Part shown: positions 8,495 to 16,001 of the stretch, piece after piece | Layout: every line of letters begins with the position of its first letter | How positions within the stretch are numbered: position 1 is the stretch's first letter | Assembly (NCBI GenBank): GCA_965371445.1 | Contig: CBDUYN010000002.1 | Location: 1-64,000, forward strand | Origin: DASWIG01 sp965371445 | Lineage (GTDB): Bacteria > Acidobacteriota > Thermoanaerobaculia > Multivoradales > J023 | Direction of reading: 5' to 3' | DNA: 64,000 nt | Program-made: the position numbers and the translations under genes | Notes under the pieces: generated by a model | Database searches by the model: none | Told to the model about the DNA's origin: nothing | Seen by the model: the letters and a program-made list of their open reading frames with translations, nothing else

Positions 8495-9454
8495 TCAACG
8501 ACCCGCGACGGATGGTTTGTTGCTCTGTTGGTGGTCGACGTGGAGCAGTGTGTGGAAGAAGAGGGCGATGAGAAGCAACGCGAGGCGGAGAAACAAGTAG
8601 ACGCCAACCACCACCTCGGCTTGCGCCCCGGCCTTCTCGAAGAGCGCGACGGCGGTCCATTCCGTCGTACCGATGCCGCCTGCGGTCACCGGGATGTAGC
8701 CGACGAGCGAGCTCGCCACCGGAATGGTCGACGTAGCGGCGAAAGGAAGCGCCGCGCCGAAAGCCAGAAAGGCGCAGGAGTACTTCGTTCCCAGGACCGT
8801 CCACTTGGTCACCGTCAAGAAGACGTTTAAGGCGATACGGCGCGGATGGCGGCGGAAGATGGCAAGTTGCCCACCGAGGCGCCCGGCGAGGTCCTGAAGC
8901 CGTGCCACCCAGGGGACCGAGCGCGGCAGGCACCGCAGCAGCGTCAGAGCCGCAAGGCCGCCGACCCCCATCACCACCGGCAGGGCGAGGAGCCACCATC
9001 CCTGAAGCGAAGCGGTATAGAGCGCAACGCCGAAAGCGGCGACCATCAGCATCCAGACGAGGCTGACGGACTTGTCGACGAGATAGGCGGCGCTGCTCGT
9101 TGCGACGGGAACGTCGTAACGACGCAGGAGCACGATCTGCGTCGCGTCGCCGAGTTGTCCCGGCACGATGTTGGACGCCGCCCAACTGGCGATGTAGATC
9201 GAAAGAAAGAGCCGCAGCTTCACCGGCGCGAGGCAACGGAGGAGGAGCCAGACGTTGAGACCGCCCAGCAAAAGCCAGACGCTGGCCACCGCAACGGTGA
9301 CCAGCGCCCAGCCAGGCGAGATCCCGAGAAGGGTTTCATAGAGCTTCTGGGGACCAGCGACGGTGAGGAGAAGCAGAAGGAGAACGATGCCGACAGCCCA
9401 ACGCCACCACGCGATCCGCCGCCGGGCGGGGGGGCTGGTTTGTGCGTCGCCCAT
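8495..9454 (-). CDS. YbhN/AglD-type flippase-like membrane protein
   Basis: The 319-residue polytopic protein has about eight hydrophobic helices spread along its length, starting at RRIAWWRWAVGIVLLLLLL. The family (lysylphosphatidylglycerol synthase TM region, UPF0104) is recognised by its overall pattern, by NIVPGQLGD (about 93-101) and by TAGGIGTTEW near residue 250. The start codon lies 27 bases after the stop of the preceding oxidoreductase gene, placing it last in a minus-strand operon 12689-8495. Members are proposed to move polyprenyl-linked intermediates across the membrane or to regulate that step, which fits the polysaccharide context. The substrate is unknown. Confidence 0.8.
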   Translation of the reverse strand: MGDAQTSPPARRRIAWWRWAVGIVLLLLLLTVAGPQKLYETLLGISPGWALVTVAVASVWLLLGGLNVWLLLRCLAPVKLRLFLSIYIASWAASNIVPGQLGDATQIVLLRRYDVPVATSSAAYLVDKSVSLVWMLMVAAFGVALYTASLQGWWLLALPVVMGVGGLAALTLLRCLPRSVPWVARLQDLAGRLGGQLAIFRRHPRRIALNVFLTVTKWTVLGTKYSCAFLAFGAALPFAATSTIPVASSLVGYIPVTAGGIGTTEWTAVALFEKAGAQAEVVVGVYLFLRLALLLIALFFHTLLHVDHQQSNKPSVAGR

Positions 9455-9481
9455 GGCCTGTCGAGAAGGCTGCCAGCCTCA

Positions 9482-11737
9482 TCAGGAAGCCGGACTGTTG
9501 TCGGCGTCGTCTTGGCCAGGGCTGGCTTGCGGATCGGCGCTCGTTTGCGGATCGGCCTCCGCTTGCGGATCGGCGAAGCGGCGCCCGAACTCGGCCAGGT
9601 CGATGGGCGCGCCACGCCGAATGCTCTCCTCGGCGGCGAACATCGTCAGGGTGGCGTACGCCACCTCCTCCCAGCCCGCGCTCCGGTTCGCCTCGCCCCG
9701 CACGGCGGCGACGAACTCGCGAAGGGCTTCGCGATGCCCCATCTCCTTTTTCAGAGGATTGCCGTAGGTTCTCTTCTTCTTTCCACGGTAGAAGGTGAGC
9801 TTGGCGAAGTCTTCCAGCACCGCGATCTGGCCGTTGCCAGCGACCGTCAGTCTCTCGCGCGGGTAGCCCGCGGCAGCGCATTCGACGAAGACAATCCTCG
9901 CCTGGGCTTCGTGATACCGGAGGTTGATGGAGAAGTTGCAGAGTTTCTGCATCGTTTCCGGCTCGCGGCCCAGGACCTGAGCTTCGATCGAGAGGGGGCG
10001 GCCGCCGATCAGCAGGTGAACGAGGTCGATGAAATGCTCTCCCTCGCAGAGCAGACGCCCGCCGCCGTCAACCTCGTCGAGGGTCCAGTGCTCGGGAGGA
10101 ATGAAGGGCTGGCTGACCATGTACTCGACCGACAGGACCGGTCCTTCGAAAAGCTCCTGGAGACGCCCGATCAGCGGAGAGTAGCGCCGGTTGAGACCGA
10201 GGGTGAAGAGCACCGGCTGGCGAGACATCAGGCGGTAGATCTCTTTGAGCTCCTCAAGAAGGGTGACCATCGGCTTCTCGACGAAGATCGGCTTGCCGGC
10301 CTTGATGGCCTGGCGGATGTGCGCGTAGTGCTCGGCATGGCCGGAGCAGATCAGGAGCGCATCGGTGTCGGGGTCCCTGAGGAGCTCTCCGACGTCGCTT
10401 GTCGTCACCGTCGCGCCGATTTTTTCTGCAATCATCGAAGCGTTCTTGCCGGTCGCCGAGGCCAGGCCCCGGATCTCGACGCCACTCATCGAGCGCAGGT
10501 TCGGCATGTGCTTGCTGAGGAAATGATTGCCACAGCCGACGACGGAGATCCCGACCTTGCCGGCGGATTTCGGCCGGGGTCGGACCGGCAAGGTCCTTCG
10601 CCGGTCCGGAGCCTTCTCGCCGTCGTAGTCAAGAAGCGCGGCGACGCCGCCCAGGGTGCCGTCGGCCAAAGCGTCGAAGGCCTTTTGCGCCTCGTCGGCA
10701 GGATAGTCGTTACCGATCAGCGGCTCGATCCGGATGGCGCCGGAAGAGATCAGGCGAATGAGCTCCTGAAGGTTGCGCTGCTCGGTCCAGCGTACGTAAC
10801 CGAAGGGGTAGTCCAGCCGTCCCTTCTCGTAACCTCGATGGTAACTGCCTGGCCCGTAGGCCCGCGAATAGCGCAGGTCGATCTCGCGGTAGAGGAAGTT
10901 CTTGGGATGAACGTCGAGCTTCACGTAGCCGACGATTACCACCCGCCCCTGCCGGCGGGTGATCTCCATCGAGGAATTGACGATCTCGTCGGACGTCGAG
11001 GAAGCGCAGATGATCGTCGCGTCGACGCCGTTTTTGCCGGTGAAGTCCATGATTCGCCGGGCAAGGTCCGACTCGCCGGGATGGATCACCAGGTCGGCGC
11101 CGTTGGCCTCGGCGAGCTGGTTGCGGCTGTCGCTGATGTCGATGCCGACCACCACCGCGCCCGCCGCCTTGGCGATCATCGCGCAGAGCTGGCCGATGAG
11201 GCCCAGGCCGTAGACGGCGACGATCTCGCCGAGCTGGATCTCGGCACGGCGCAGCGACTGCATCGCGATACCGCCGACGGTCACAAAAGCGGCGTGGCGC
11301 AGGTCGACGCTTTCGGGCACCGGCACGAGGTGGTTGACCGTCGGCGCCGCCACCTCGGCATGGCCGGTCGCGGCGTAGGCCACTTTCTGTCCGACGGCGA
11401 AGCCGCGGGCGTTGTCGCCCACCTCGAGGATGCGGCCGGCACCGCTGTAGCCGATCTGGCGCGGCATGATCATTTCCTGCCACACGCGGCGTGCGGTCTG
11501 CGTCAGCCCGGTGGCGAAGATCGTCTGCGTCACGACGTGACGCATCCAAGGATCGGAGAGGGTCTGCTTGACCAGCTCGGCCGGTGTTTTTTTGAGCGTG
11601 CTCATCTCGGTACCGGTGCTGATCAGGGAGTAGTGGTTCTGCACCAGGACCTGGTCGGGTCCCATGTGGGGCTCGGGAAGGTCGAGTGTCACCACCTTCC
11701 CCTTGCGGTCTATCACTCTGCGAACGACTTGTTTCAT
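9482..11737 (-). CDS. bi-domain oxidoreductase: MDR zinc-type dehydrogenase fused to Gfo/Idh/MocA
   Basis: The 751-residue protein joins two NAD(P)-binding modules. The N-terminal ~345 residues are a medium-chain dehydrogenase with a cofactor motif VYGLGLIGQ near residue 175. After a basic linker (RRTLPVRPRPKSAGK), a Gfo/Idh/MocA domain starts with VVGCGNHFLSKHMP and carries the diagnostic EKPM in IFVEKPMV. The last ~30 residues are an acidic repeat of ADPQ units. This fusion is widespread in O-antigen and exopolysaccharide clusters, where it is thought to oxidise or reduce nucleotide sugars. It sits 16 bases after a methyltransferase gene and 27 bases before the flippase-like gene. Confidence 0.85.
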   Translation of the reverse strand: MKQVVRRVIDRKGKVVTLDLPEPHMGPDQVLVQNHYSLISTGTEMSTLKKTPAELVKQTLSDPWMRHVVTQTIFATGLTQTARRVWQEMIMPRQIGYSGAGRILEVGDNARGFAVGQKVAYAATGHAEVAAPTVNHLVPVPESVDLRHAAFVTVGGIAMQSLRRAEIQLGEIVAVYGLGLIGQLCAMIAKAAGAVVVGIDISDSRNQLAEANGADLVIHPGESDLARRIMDFTGKNGVDATIICASSTSDEIVNSSMEITRRQGRVVIVGYVKLDVHPKNFLYREIDLRYSRAYGPGSYHRGYEKGRLDYPFGYVRWTEQRNLQELIRLISSGAIRIEPLIGNDYPADEAQKAFDALADGTLGGVAALLDYDGEKAPDRRRTLPVRPRPKSAGKVGISVVGCGNHFLSKHMPNLRSMSGVEIRGLASATGKNASMIAEKIGATVTTSDVGELLRDPDTDALLICSGHAEHYAHIRQAIKAGKPIFVEKPMVTLLEELKEIYRLMSRQPVLFTLGLNRRYSPLIGRLQELFEGPVLSVEYMVSQPFIPPEHWTLDEVDGGGRLLCEGEHFIDLVHLLIGGRPLSIEAQVLGREPETMQKLCNFSINLRYHEAQARIVFVECAAAGYPRERLTVAGNGQIAVLEDFAKLTFYRGKKKRTYGNPLKKEMGHREALREFVAAVRGEANRSAGWEEVAYATLTMFAAEESIRRGAPIDLAEFGRRFADPQAEADPQTSADPQASPGQDDADNSPAS

Positions 11738-11753
11738 CTCGTCGTCTGTTCTC

Positions 11754-12689
11754 TTAGTCGTTGTGGGTGTCGTGGTCAGGAGCTGGGCGGCCGGCGTTCG
11801 GCTTGAGCGGCCTGGCCACGGTGATGAAGCCCTTGGTCAAGAGCTCTTCTTCGCTGTACTCGGCGAGCTCCTGGCGGAGCGCCGGTGTCAGGAGCGCCTC
11901 GGCCTCGCGGGCCGTGTGGATCCAGTCGAGCACCTCGAGCCGGCGCTCAAAGGCTTCGCGGTACTGTGGCTCGCGCCAGCGGTTGATCCACGAAGGGATG
12001 TCGGGGTAGCGGTTCTCCCGCAGATGGTCCCAGGGCGGGACTGTGTCCGAAGGCTCGGTGTGCGGATACTTCCAGGCAATGTGGTGACCGCCTGAGATGC
12101 TGGTGAAGCTGTGGGTGTAGATGTAGGTCACGGCCTCGGGCTTCATCACCCGCTGGAGCTCGGCGAGGGTCGCCGGGACGTCGTCCAGGTGCTCGAAGAC
12201 CTCGTGGGAGACGACGAGATCGAAGGTGTCGTCGTCAAAAGCGAGGTCGGTGGCGCTCATGCGGCGGCCGTCGACGGCGTCGAAGCGTACCCCGAACGGG
12301 CAGACCCGGACGAGCTCCCGGTAGTAGGAGCGCGCGTAGAGGGCGTCCCAGACCAGGGTCCGGAGCACCCGCTCCAGGCCGTTGGCGCGCAGGATCCCCC
12401 AGTATTTCCCAAAGGTGCGCGCCGGGTCGACCCACTCGGTGTCGATGCCCGTGACCCGGGCCCCGGCGCTGTGAAGCAGGAGCGTCAGCCACATCATCTT
12501 GCCGCAGCCCACGTCGAGCACCCGCAGGCCTTCGAGCTCGCCCACCCTGTCGCGCAGGTCCTCCCGCATGCGGCAGAAGAACTCGTAGTGCTCGCGGGCG
12601 AAGTCGCGGTTGTGCGCGTTGCCGTAGCGCACCATCGAGAGGTAGAGCTTGAGGCGTCGAAACAGCCCTGGTCTGGAGGTATGGCTCAT
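11754..12689 (-). CDS. class I SAM-dependent methyltransferase
   Basis: The 311-residue protein has motif I VLDVGCGKMMW (about 58-68), the acidic GIDTEW and the motif EVFEHLDDVPATL (about 162-174). It is first in the minus-strand operon with the bi-domain oxidoreductase and flippase-like genes. The chosen ATG at 12689 lies only about a dozen bases after the predicted -10 (TAGACA at 12703-12708) and lacks a Shine-Dalgarno. The message may be nearly leaderless, or the true start may be an internal Met such as the one beginning MVRYGNAHN. It probably methylates a sugar or lipid-linked glycan. Confidence 0.8.
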   Translation of the reverse strand: MSHTSRPGLFRRLKLYLSMVRYGNAHNRDFAREHYEFFCRMREDLRDRVGELEGLRVLDVGCGKMMWLTLLLHSAGARVTGIDTEWVDPARTFGKYWGILRANGLERVLRTLVWDALYARSYYRELVRVCPFGVRFDAVDGRRMSATDLAFDDDTFDLVVSHEVFEHLDDVPATLAELQRVMKPEAVTYIYTHSFTSISGGHHIAWKYPHTEPSDTVPPWDHLRENRYPDIPSWINRWREPQYREAFERRLEVLDWIHTAREAEALLTPALRQELAEYSEEELLTKGFITVARPLKPNAGRPAPDHDTHND

Positions 12690-12702
12690 GGTCGGTAGGA
12701 GC

Positions 12703-12732
12703 TGTCTACCAAATCTTCCCGAAGCCTGTCAA
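12703..12732 (-). promoter_or_regulatory. candidate promoter for the 12689-8495 operon
   Basis: On the minus strand TTGACA (12727-12732) is followed after 18 bases by TAGACA (12703-12708), just upstream of the methyltransferase ATG. The hexamers equal those at 5426-5454. Confidence 0.4.
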
Positions 12733-12774
12733 TACGCCGCCTCCGGGAACTCCGGGAACTCCGGGAACGCCACC

Positions 12775-12803
12775 TTGCCCTGGGCGTGGCGATCTTCTAC
12801 TAT
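12775..12803 (+). promoter_or_regulatory. candidate promoter for the asnB operon
   Basis: TTGCCC (12775-12780) and TACTAT (12798-12803) are spaced by 17 bases and lie 59 bases before the asnB ATG. Just upstream is a triple TCCGGGAAC repeat (about 12742-12769) that may be a spacer or a binding array. Confidence 0.4.
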
Positions 12804-12861
12804 GGCCCGATCGAGCCCCGGGGAGCCTCCCTGGGGCAGCAACTCCCTGACGACAAGCACC

Positions 12862-14778
12862 ATGTGTGGAATCTGTGGCTATACCGGCCCCGAAGCCCCA
12901 GGGCTCCTCGCGAGGATGTCGGAGGCGATCCGCCACCGCGGCCCCGACGCCGGCGGCGCCTTCACGGCCGACGGTGTGCATCTGGGCGTGCGCCGCCTGC
13001 GCGTGCTCGACGTCGAAGGCGGTGACCAGCCGATCCTCAACGAGGACGGCACCCTCGCCCTGGTCTACAACGGCGAGATCTACAACTTCCGCGAGCTGCG
13101 GCGCGGCCTCGAGGAGCGCGGCCACCGCTTCCGTACCCGGACCGACACGGAGGTCGTCGTCCATCTCTACGAGGAGCACGGAGTCGGGTGCGCGCGCTAC
13201 TTGAACGGCATGTTCGCCTTCGCCCTGTGGGACGCGCCGCGCCGGCGGCTGCTTCTGGCCCGCGATCCGGTGGGTGTCAAACCCTTAGTCTACGCCTGGA
13301 GCGCCGGCAGGCTGGTCTTCGGCTCGGAGGCCAAGAGCGTGCTGCTGCATCCGGCGGTCACCGCCGAGCTCGACCCCGACGCCCTCCACCAGCTGCTCAA
13401 CATCCGCTTCGTGCCTTCGCCGGCGACGCTTTTCCACGGCATCCGGCAGCTGGCGCCGGGGCATGCCCTGGTGCTCGAGGAGGGCGAGCCGCGTTTGGAG
13501 CGCTACCACGAGTGGGACTTCCCGGGCACCGCCGAGCTGACGCCGGAGGAGGCCGCGGAGGGTTTCCTCGCGGAGCTGCGCGCCGCCGTCGAGCGCCAGC
13601 TGGTCTCCGACGTGCCGCTGGGGATCTTCCTCTCGGGGGGGCTGGACTCGAGCTCGATCCTGACGGCGGCCACCGAGGCCGGTAACGGCGAGCGTCCCCG
13701 GACCTTCACCCTGGGCTTCAACGAGCCCACGGACGAGCTCGACGACGCCCGCGCCATGGCCACCCACTGCGGCTCTGAGCACCACGAGACGACGCTCGCG
13801 AGCCGTCCGCTGGAGCTTTTCCCGCGCATCGTCTACCACGCCGAGGCGCCCAAGGTGAACGCCTCCCAGGGCTACTACCTGGCCCGCTTCGCCCGGCAGG
13901 AGGTGACCGTGGCGCTGTCGGGCCTGGGGGGCGACGAGCTTTACTACGGGTACGAGCTCTACCGCTATCTGTGGCCGGGACGCCTGCTGATCGGGAGCCC
14001 CCTGGCGGGCCTCCTGCGCACCGCCAGCCCGCTCGCCGACGGCGCCGCCTCGCTGGTCGACCGGCTGGCCGGGCCGCGCGGTGAGAATCCGCGCCGCGCC
14101 CTGGAGCTCGCCGCTTCGGCGCAGGACCCGCTGCGCTACTACCTGACCCTGAGAAACGGCTGGGACCTGCGCCGCGGCGCTGCGGCGAAGCTCTACACCG
14201 AGGCCTGGCGAGCGCGACTCGGCGGCACCACCCGCGACGCCTTCGCGCCCTGGTTCGACCGGCCGGAGCTGCCGCTGGCCGAGCAGGTCCAGTGGGCCGA
14301 GTTCCAGGGCAAGATGGTCGACGACTTCCTCCTCAACGAGGACCGGATGTCGATGGCCAGCTCCCTCGAGGTGCGGGTGCCGCTGCTCGACCTCGAGATG
14401 GTGCGCTTCGCCTTCTCGCTGCCGTATCGCCTGAAGCACGACGGGAGGCGTCTCAAGCCGATCATGAAGCGCGCTCTGGAGCCGTTCCTGCCGCCGCGGA
14501 TCGTGCGCAAGAAGAAATGGGGCTTCACCTTCAACTCCTACGAGCAGTTCAAAAAAGATCTGCGCGGCCTGTGCGAGCGCGAGCTCGACCGTTCCTTCGT
14601 CGAGAGCCAGGGGATCTTTCGCTACGACTTCCTGCGCACGGTGCTCGACGCCCGGCCGTCGCCGCTCCTGCGCTGGCACTACTTCATGCTGTGGCAGATC
14701 CTCGGCCTCAAGTTCTGGCAGGAGATGTTCCTCGAGGGACGCTCGTGGCAGGAGATCGAGGAGCGGATCCGGGCATGA
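12862..14778 (+). CDS. asnB: asparagine synthase-type glutamine amidotransferase (AsnB)
   Basis: The start is fixed by the catalytic N-terminal Cys: translation from ATG 12862 gives MCGICGY, and Cys2 must be exposed after Met removal. Residues ~2-215 are the class II glutaminase domain (RHRGPDAGG, YNGEIYNF). The synthetase domain follows with the PP-loop FLSGGLDSSSIL (about 254-265). The family's conserved GGDELYYGY and a late EVRVPLLDLEMV are also present. At 638 residues it is the usual length for exopolysaccharide-locus AsnB proteins, which may amidate glycans or peptides rather than make free asparagine. Its TGA overlaps the next ATG (ATGA), so it is translationally coupled to the toroid protein. 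Confidence 0.9.
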   Translation: MCGICGYTGPEAPGLLARMSEAIRHRGPDAGGAFTADGVHLGVRRLRVLDVEGGDQPILNEDGTLALVYNGEIYNFRELRRGLEERGHRFRTRTDTEVVVHLYEEHGVGCARYLNGMFAFALWDAPRRRLLLARDPVGVKPLVYAWSAGRLVFGSEAKSVLLHPAVTAELDPDALHQLLNIRFVPSPATLFHGIRQLAPGHALVLEEGEPRLERYHEWDFPGTAELTPEEAAEGFLAELRAAVERQLVSDVPLGIFLSGGLDSSSILTAATEAGNGERPRTFTLGFNEPTDELDDARAMATHCGSEHHETTLASRPLELFPRIVYHAEAPKVNASQGYYLARFARQEVTVALSGLGGDELYYGYELYRYLWPGRLLIGSPLAGLLRTASPLADGAASLVDRLAGPRGENPRRALELAASAQDPLRYYLTLRNGWDLRRGAAAKLYTEAWRARLGGTTRDAFAPWFDRPELPLAEQVQWAEFQGKMVDDFLLNEDRMSMASSLEVRVPLLDLEMVRFAFSLPYRLKHDGRRLKPIMKRALEPFLPPRIVRKKKWGFTFNSYEQFKKDLRGLCERELDRSFVESQGIFRYDFLRTVLDARPSPLLRWHYFMLWQILGLKFWQEMFLEGRSWQEIEERIRA

Positions 14779-16001
14779 GCCAGACGCTCTTGACCCCCGA
14801 AGACGGTGGCCGGCGCTACCGCGAGGTCTGCCGCGCGACCCTGGCCTACATCCAGGCGCAGGGCTACGCCGGCTACAACAAGCACGACGGCCTGAACAGC
14901 CCGCTCTTGAGCGCGCTCCTGGGCCACACCAAGTGGACGCGGATCGCAGCCATCCAGGCCGTCATGCGCTCGCCGCTCAACGTCCGGCCGCTTCTCGGAG
15001 TGCCGCGCACGCGCAATCCCAAGGGCCTGGGACTGTATGCCAACGCGCTTCTCGACCTCTACGCCGCCGAAGGCCGCGGCGCGGATCTCGCCGCGGCAAC
15101 AGACCTCCTCAATGGGCTCCTCGACCATGGCGCCGAGGGATTTCGGGGGCTTTCCTGGGGCTATCCCTATCCCTGGCAGGACCTGGGTTTTCTCGCCCCG
15201 CGCCATTTCCCCAACCGGGTGGTGACCTGCTGGATCGGCTTCGCCTTCGTGGAGGCGGTCCGGCAGACCGGTGAGGAGCGCTACCGCGAGGCCCTGGCGC
15301 GGATCGCCGAGTTCTTGACCGGCGAGCCCAACGTGCTCTACGACGACGCCGAGATGAAGTGCCTGAGCTACGTGCCCGACGCCTCCGTGACCTGGGCGGT
15401 GATGGACGTGCCGGCGCTCGTCGGCGCCTTCCTCGCCGAGACGGGGGAGGTCCTGGGAGAGGACGGCTACCGCGACGAGGCGCGGCGGCTGCTCAACTGG
15501 GTGGCCGACAAGCAGACCGACTACGGGGCCTGGTTCTATACCCATCCGGCCGACGAGTCGCTCATCACCCACGACAACTACCACACCGCCATCGTCCTCG
15601 ACTGCTTCGACCGCTATCGGGCCGCCACCGGCGACCTTCGCTTCGACGAGGCCTACTGGCACGGGCTCGGCTACTACCGTGACCACCTCTTCATGGCGAG
15701 CGGCGCGCCCCGCTGGATGAACGACAAAGAGCATCCCTACGACATCCACGGCGCCGCCTCGGGGATCCTCTGTTTCGTCCGCGCGGCGCCGCGCGACGGC
15801 GCCTATGCTGAGAACGCGCGCCGGGTCCTTGACTGGACGCTGGCGAACATGTACGACCCACGGGGCTTTTTCTACTACCAGAAGACCCGCTGGTATACGA
15901 AGAAGCTCTGCCTCCTGCGCTGGGCGAACGGCTGGATGTGCCGGGCGCTCGCGGCGCTCCTGCGCTACGCCGGCGAGAAGGCGCCATCCGCACCGCCATG
16001 A
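14775..16001 (+). CDS. alpha/alpha-toroid protein of polysaccharide locus (six-hairpin-like)
   Basis: The 408-residue product starts at an ATG overlapping the asnB stop. It is rich in repeated helical pairs with aromatic/glycine turns: GYNKHDGLNSPLL, GLSWGYPYPWQDLGF, HDNYHTAIVLDCFDRY, MNDKEHPYDIHGAA. This pattern is typical of six-hairpin or alpha/alpha-toroid glycan enzymes such as unsaturated hydrolases, epimerases and lyases. I cannot assign a reaction. No signal peptide is seen, so it probably acts in the cytoplasm. Its stop again overlaps the next start (ATGA at 15998), giving a strictly coupled asnB-toroid-membrane protein trio that presumably works on one glycan. Confidence 0.7.
   Translation: MSQTLLTPEDGGRRYREVCRATLAYIQAQGYAGYNKHDGLNSPLLSALLGHTKWTRIAAIQAVMRSPLNVRPLLGVPRTRNPKGLGLYANALLDLYAAEGRGADLAAATDLLNGLLDHGAEGFRGLSWGYPYPWQDLGFLAPRHFPNRVVTCWIGFAFVEAVRQTGEERYREALARIAEFLTGEPNVLYDDAEMKCLSYVPDASVTWAVMDVPALVGAFLAETGEVLGEDGYRDEARRLLNWVADKQTDYGAWFYTHPADESLITHDNYHTAIVLDCFDRYRAATGDLRFDEAYWHGLGYYRDHLFMASGAPRWMNDKEHPYDIHGAASGILCFVRAAPRDGAYAENARRVLDWTLANMYDPRGFFYYQKTRWYTKKLCLLRWANGWMCRALAALLRYAGEKAPSAPP

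Noticed and set aside
8846..11806. A 986-codon open frame on the plus strand
   Set aside because: It is antisense to the bi-domain oxidoreductase and flippase-like genes, whose motifs are clear. The frame encodes Arg/Asp/Gly-rich text typical of GC-rich shadows.
12742..12769. Triple TCCGGGAAC repeat as a CRISPR-like or iteron array
   Set aside because: There are only three 9-bp copies in direct contact, with no spacers and no Cas or Rep gene nearby. It may be a simple slippage repeat.
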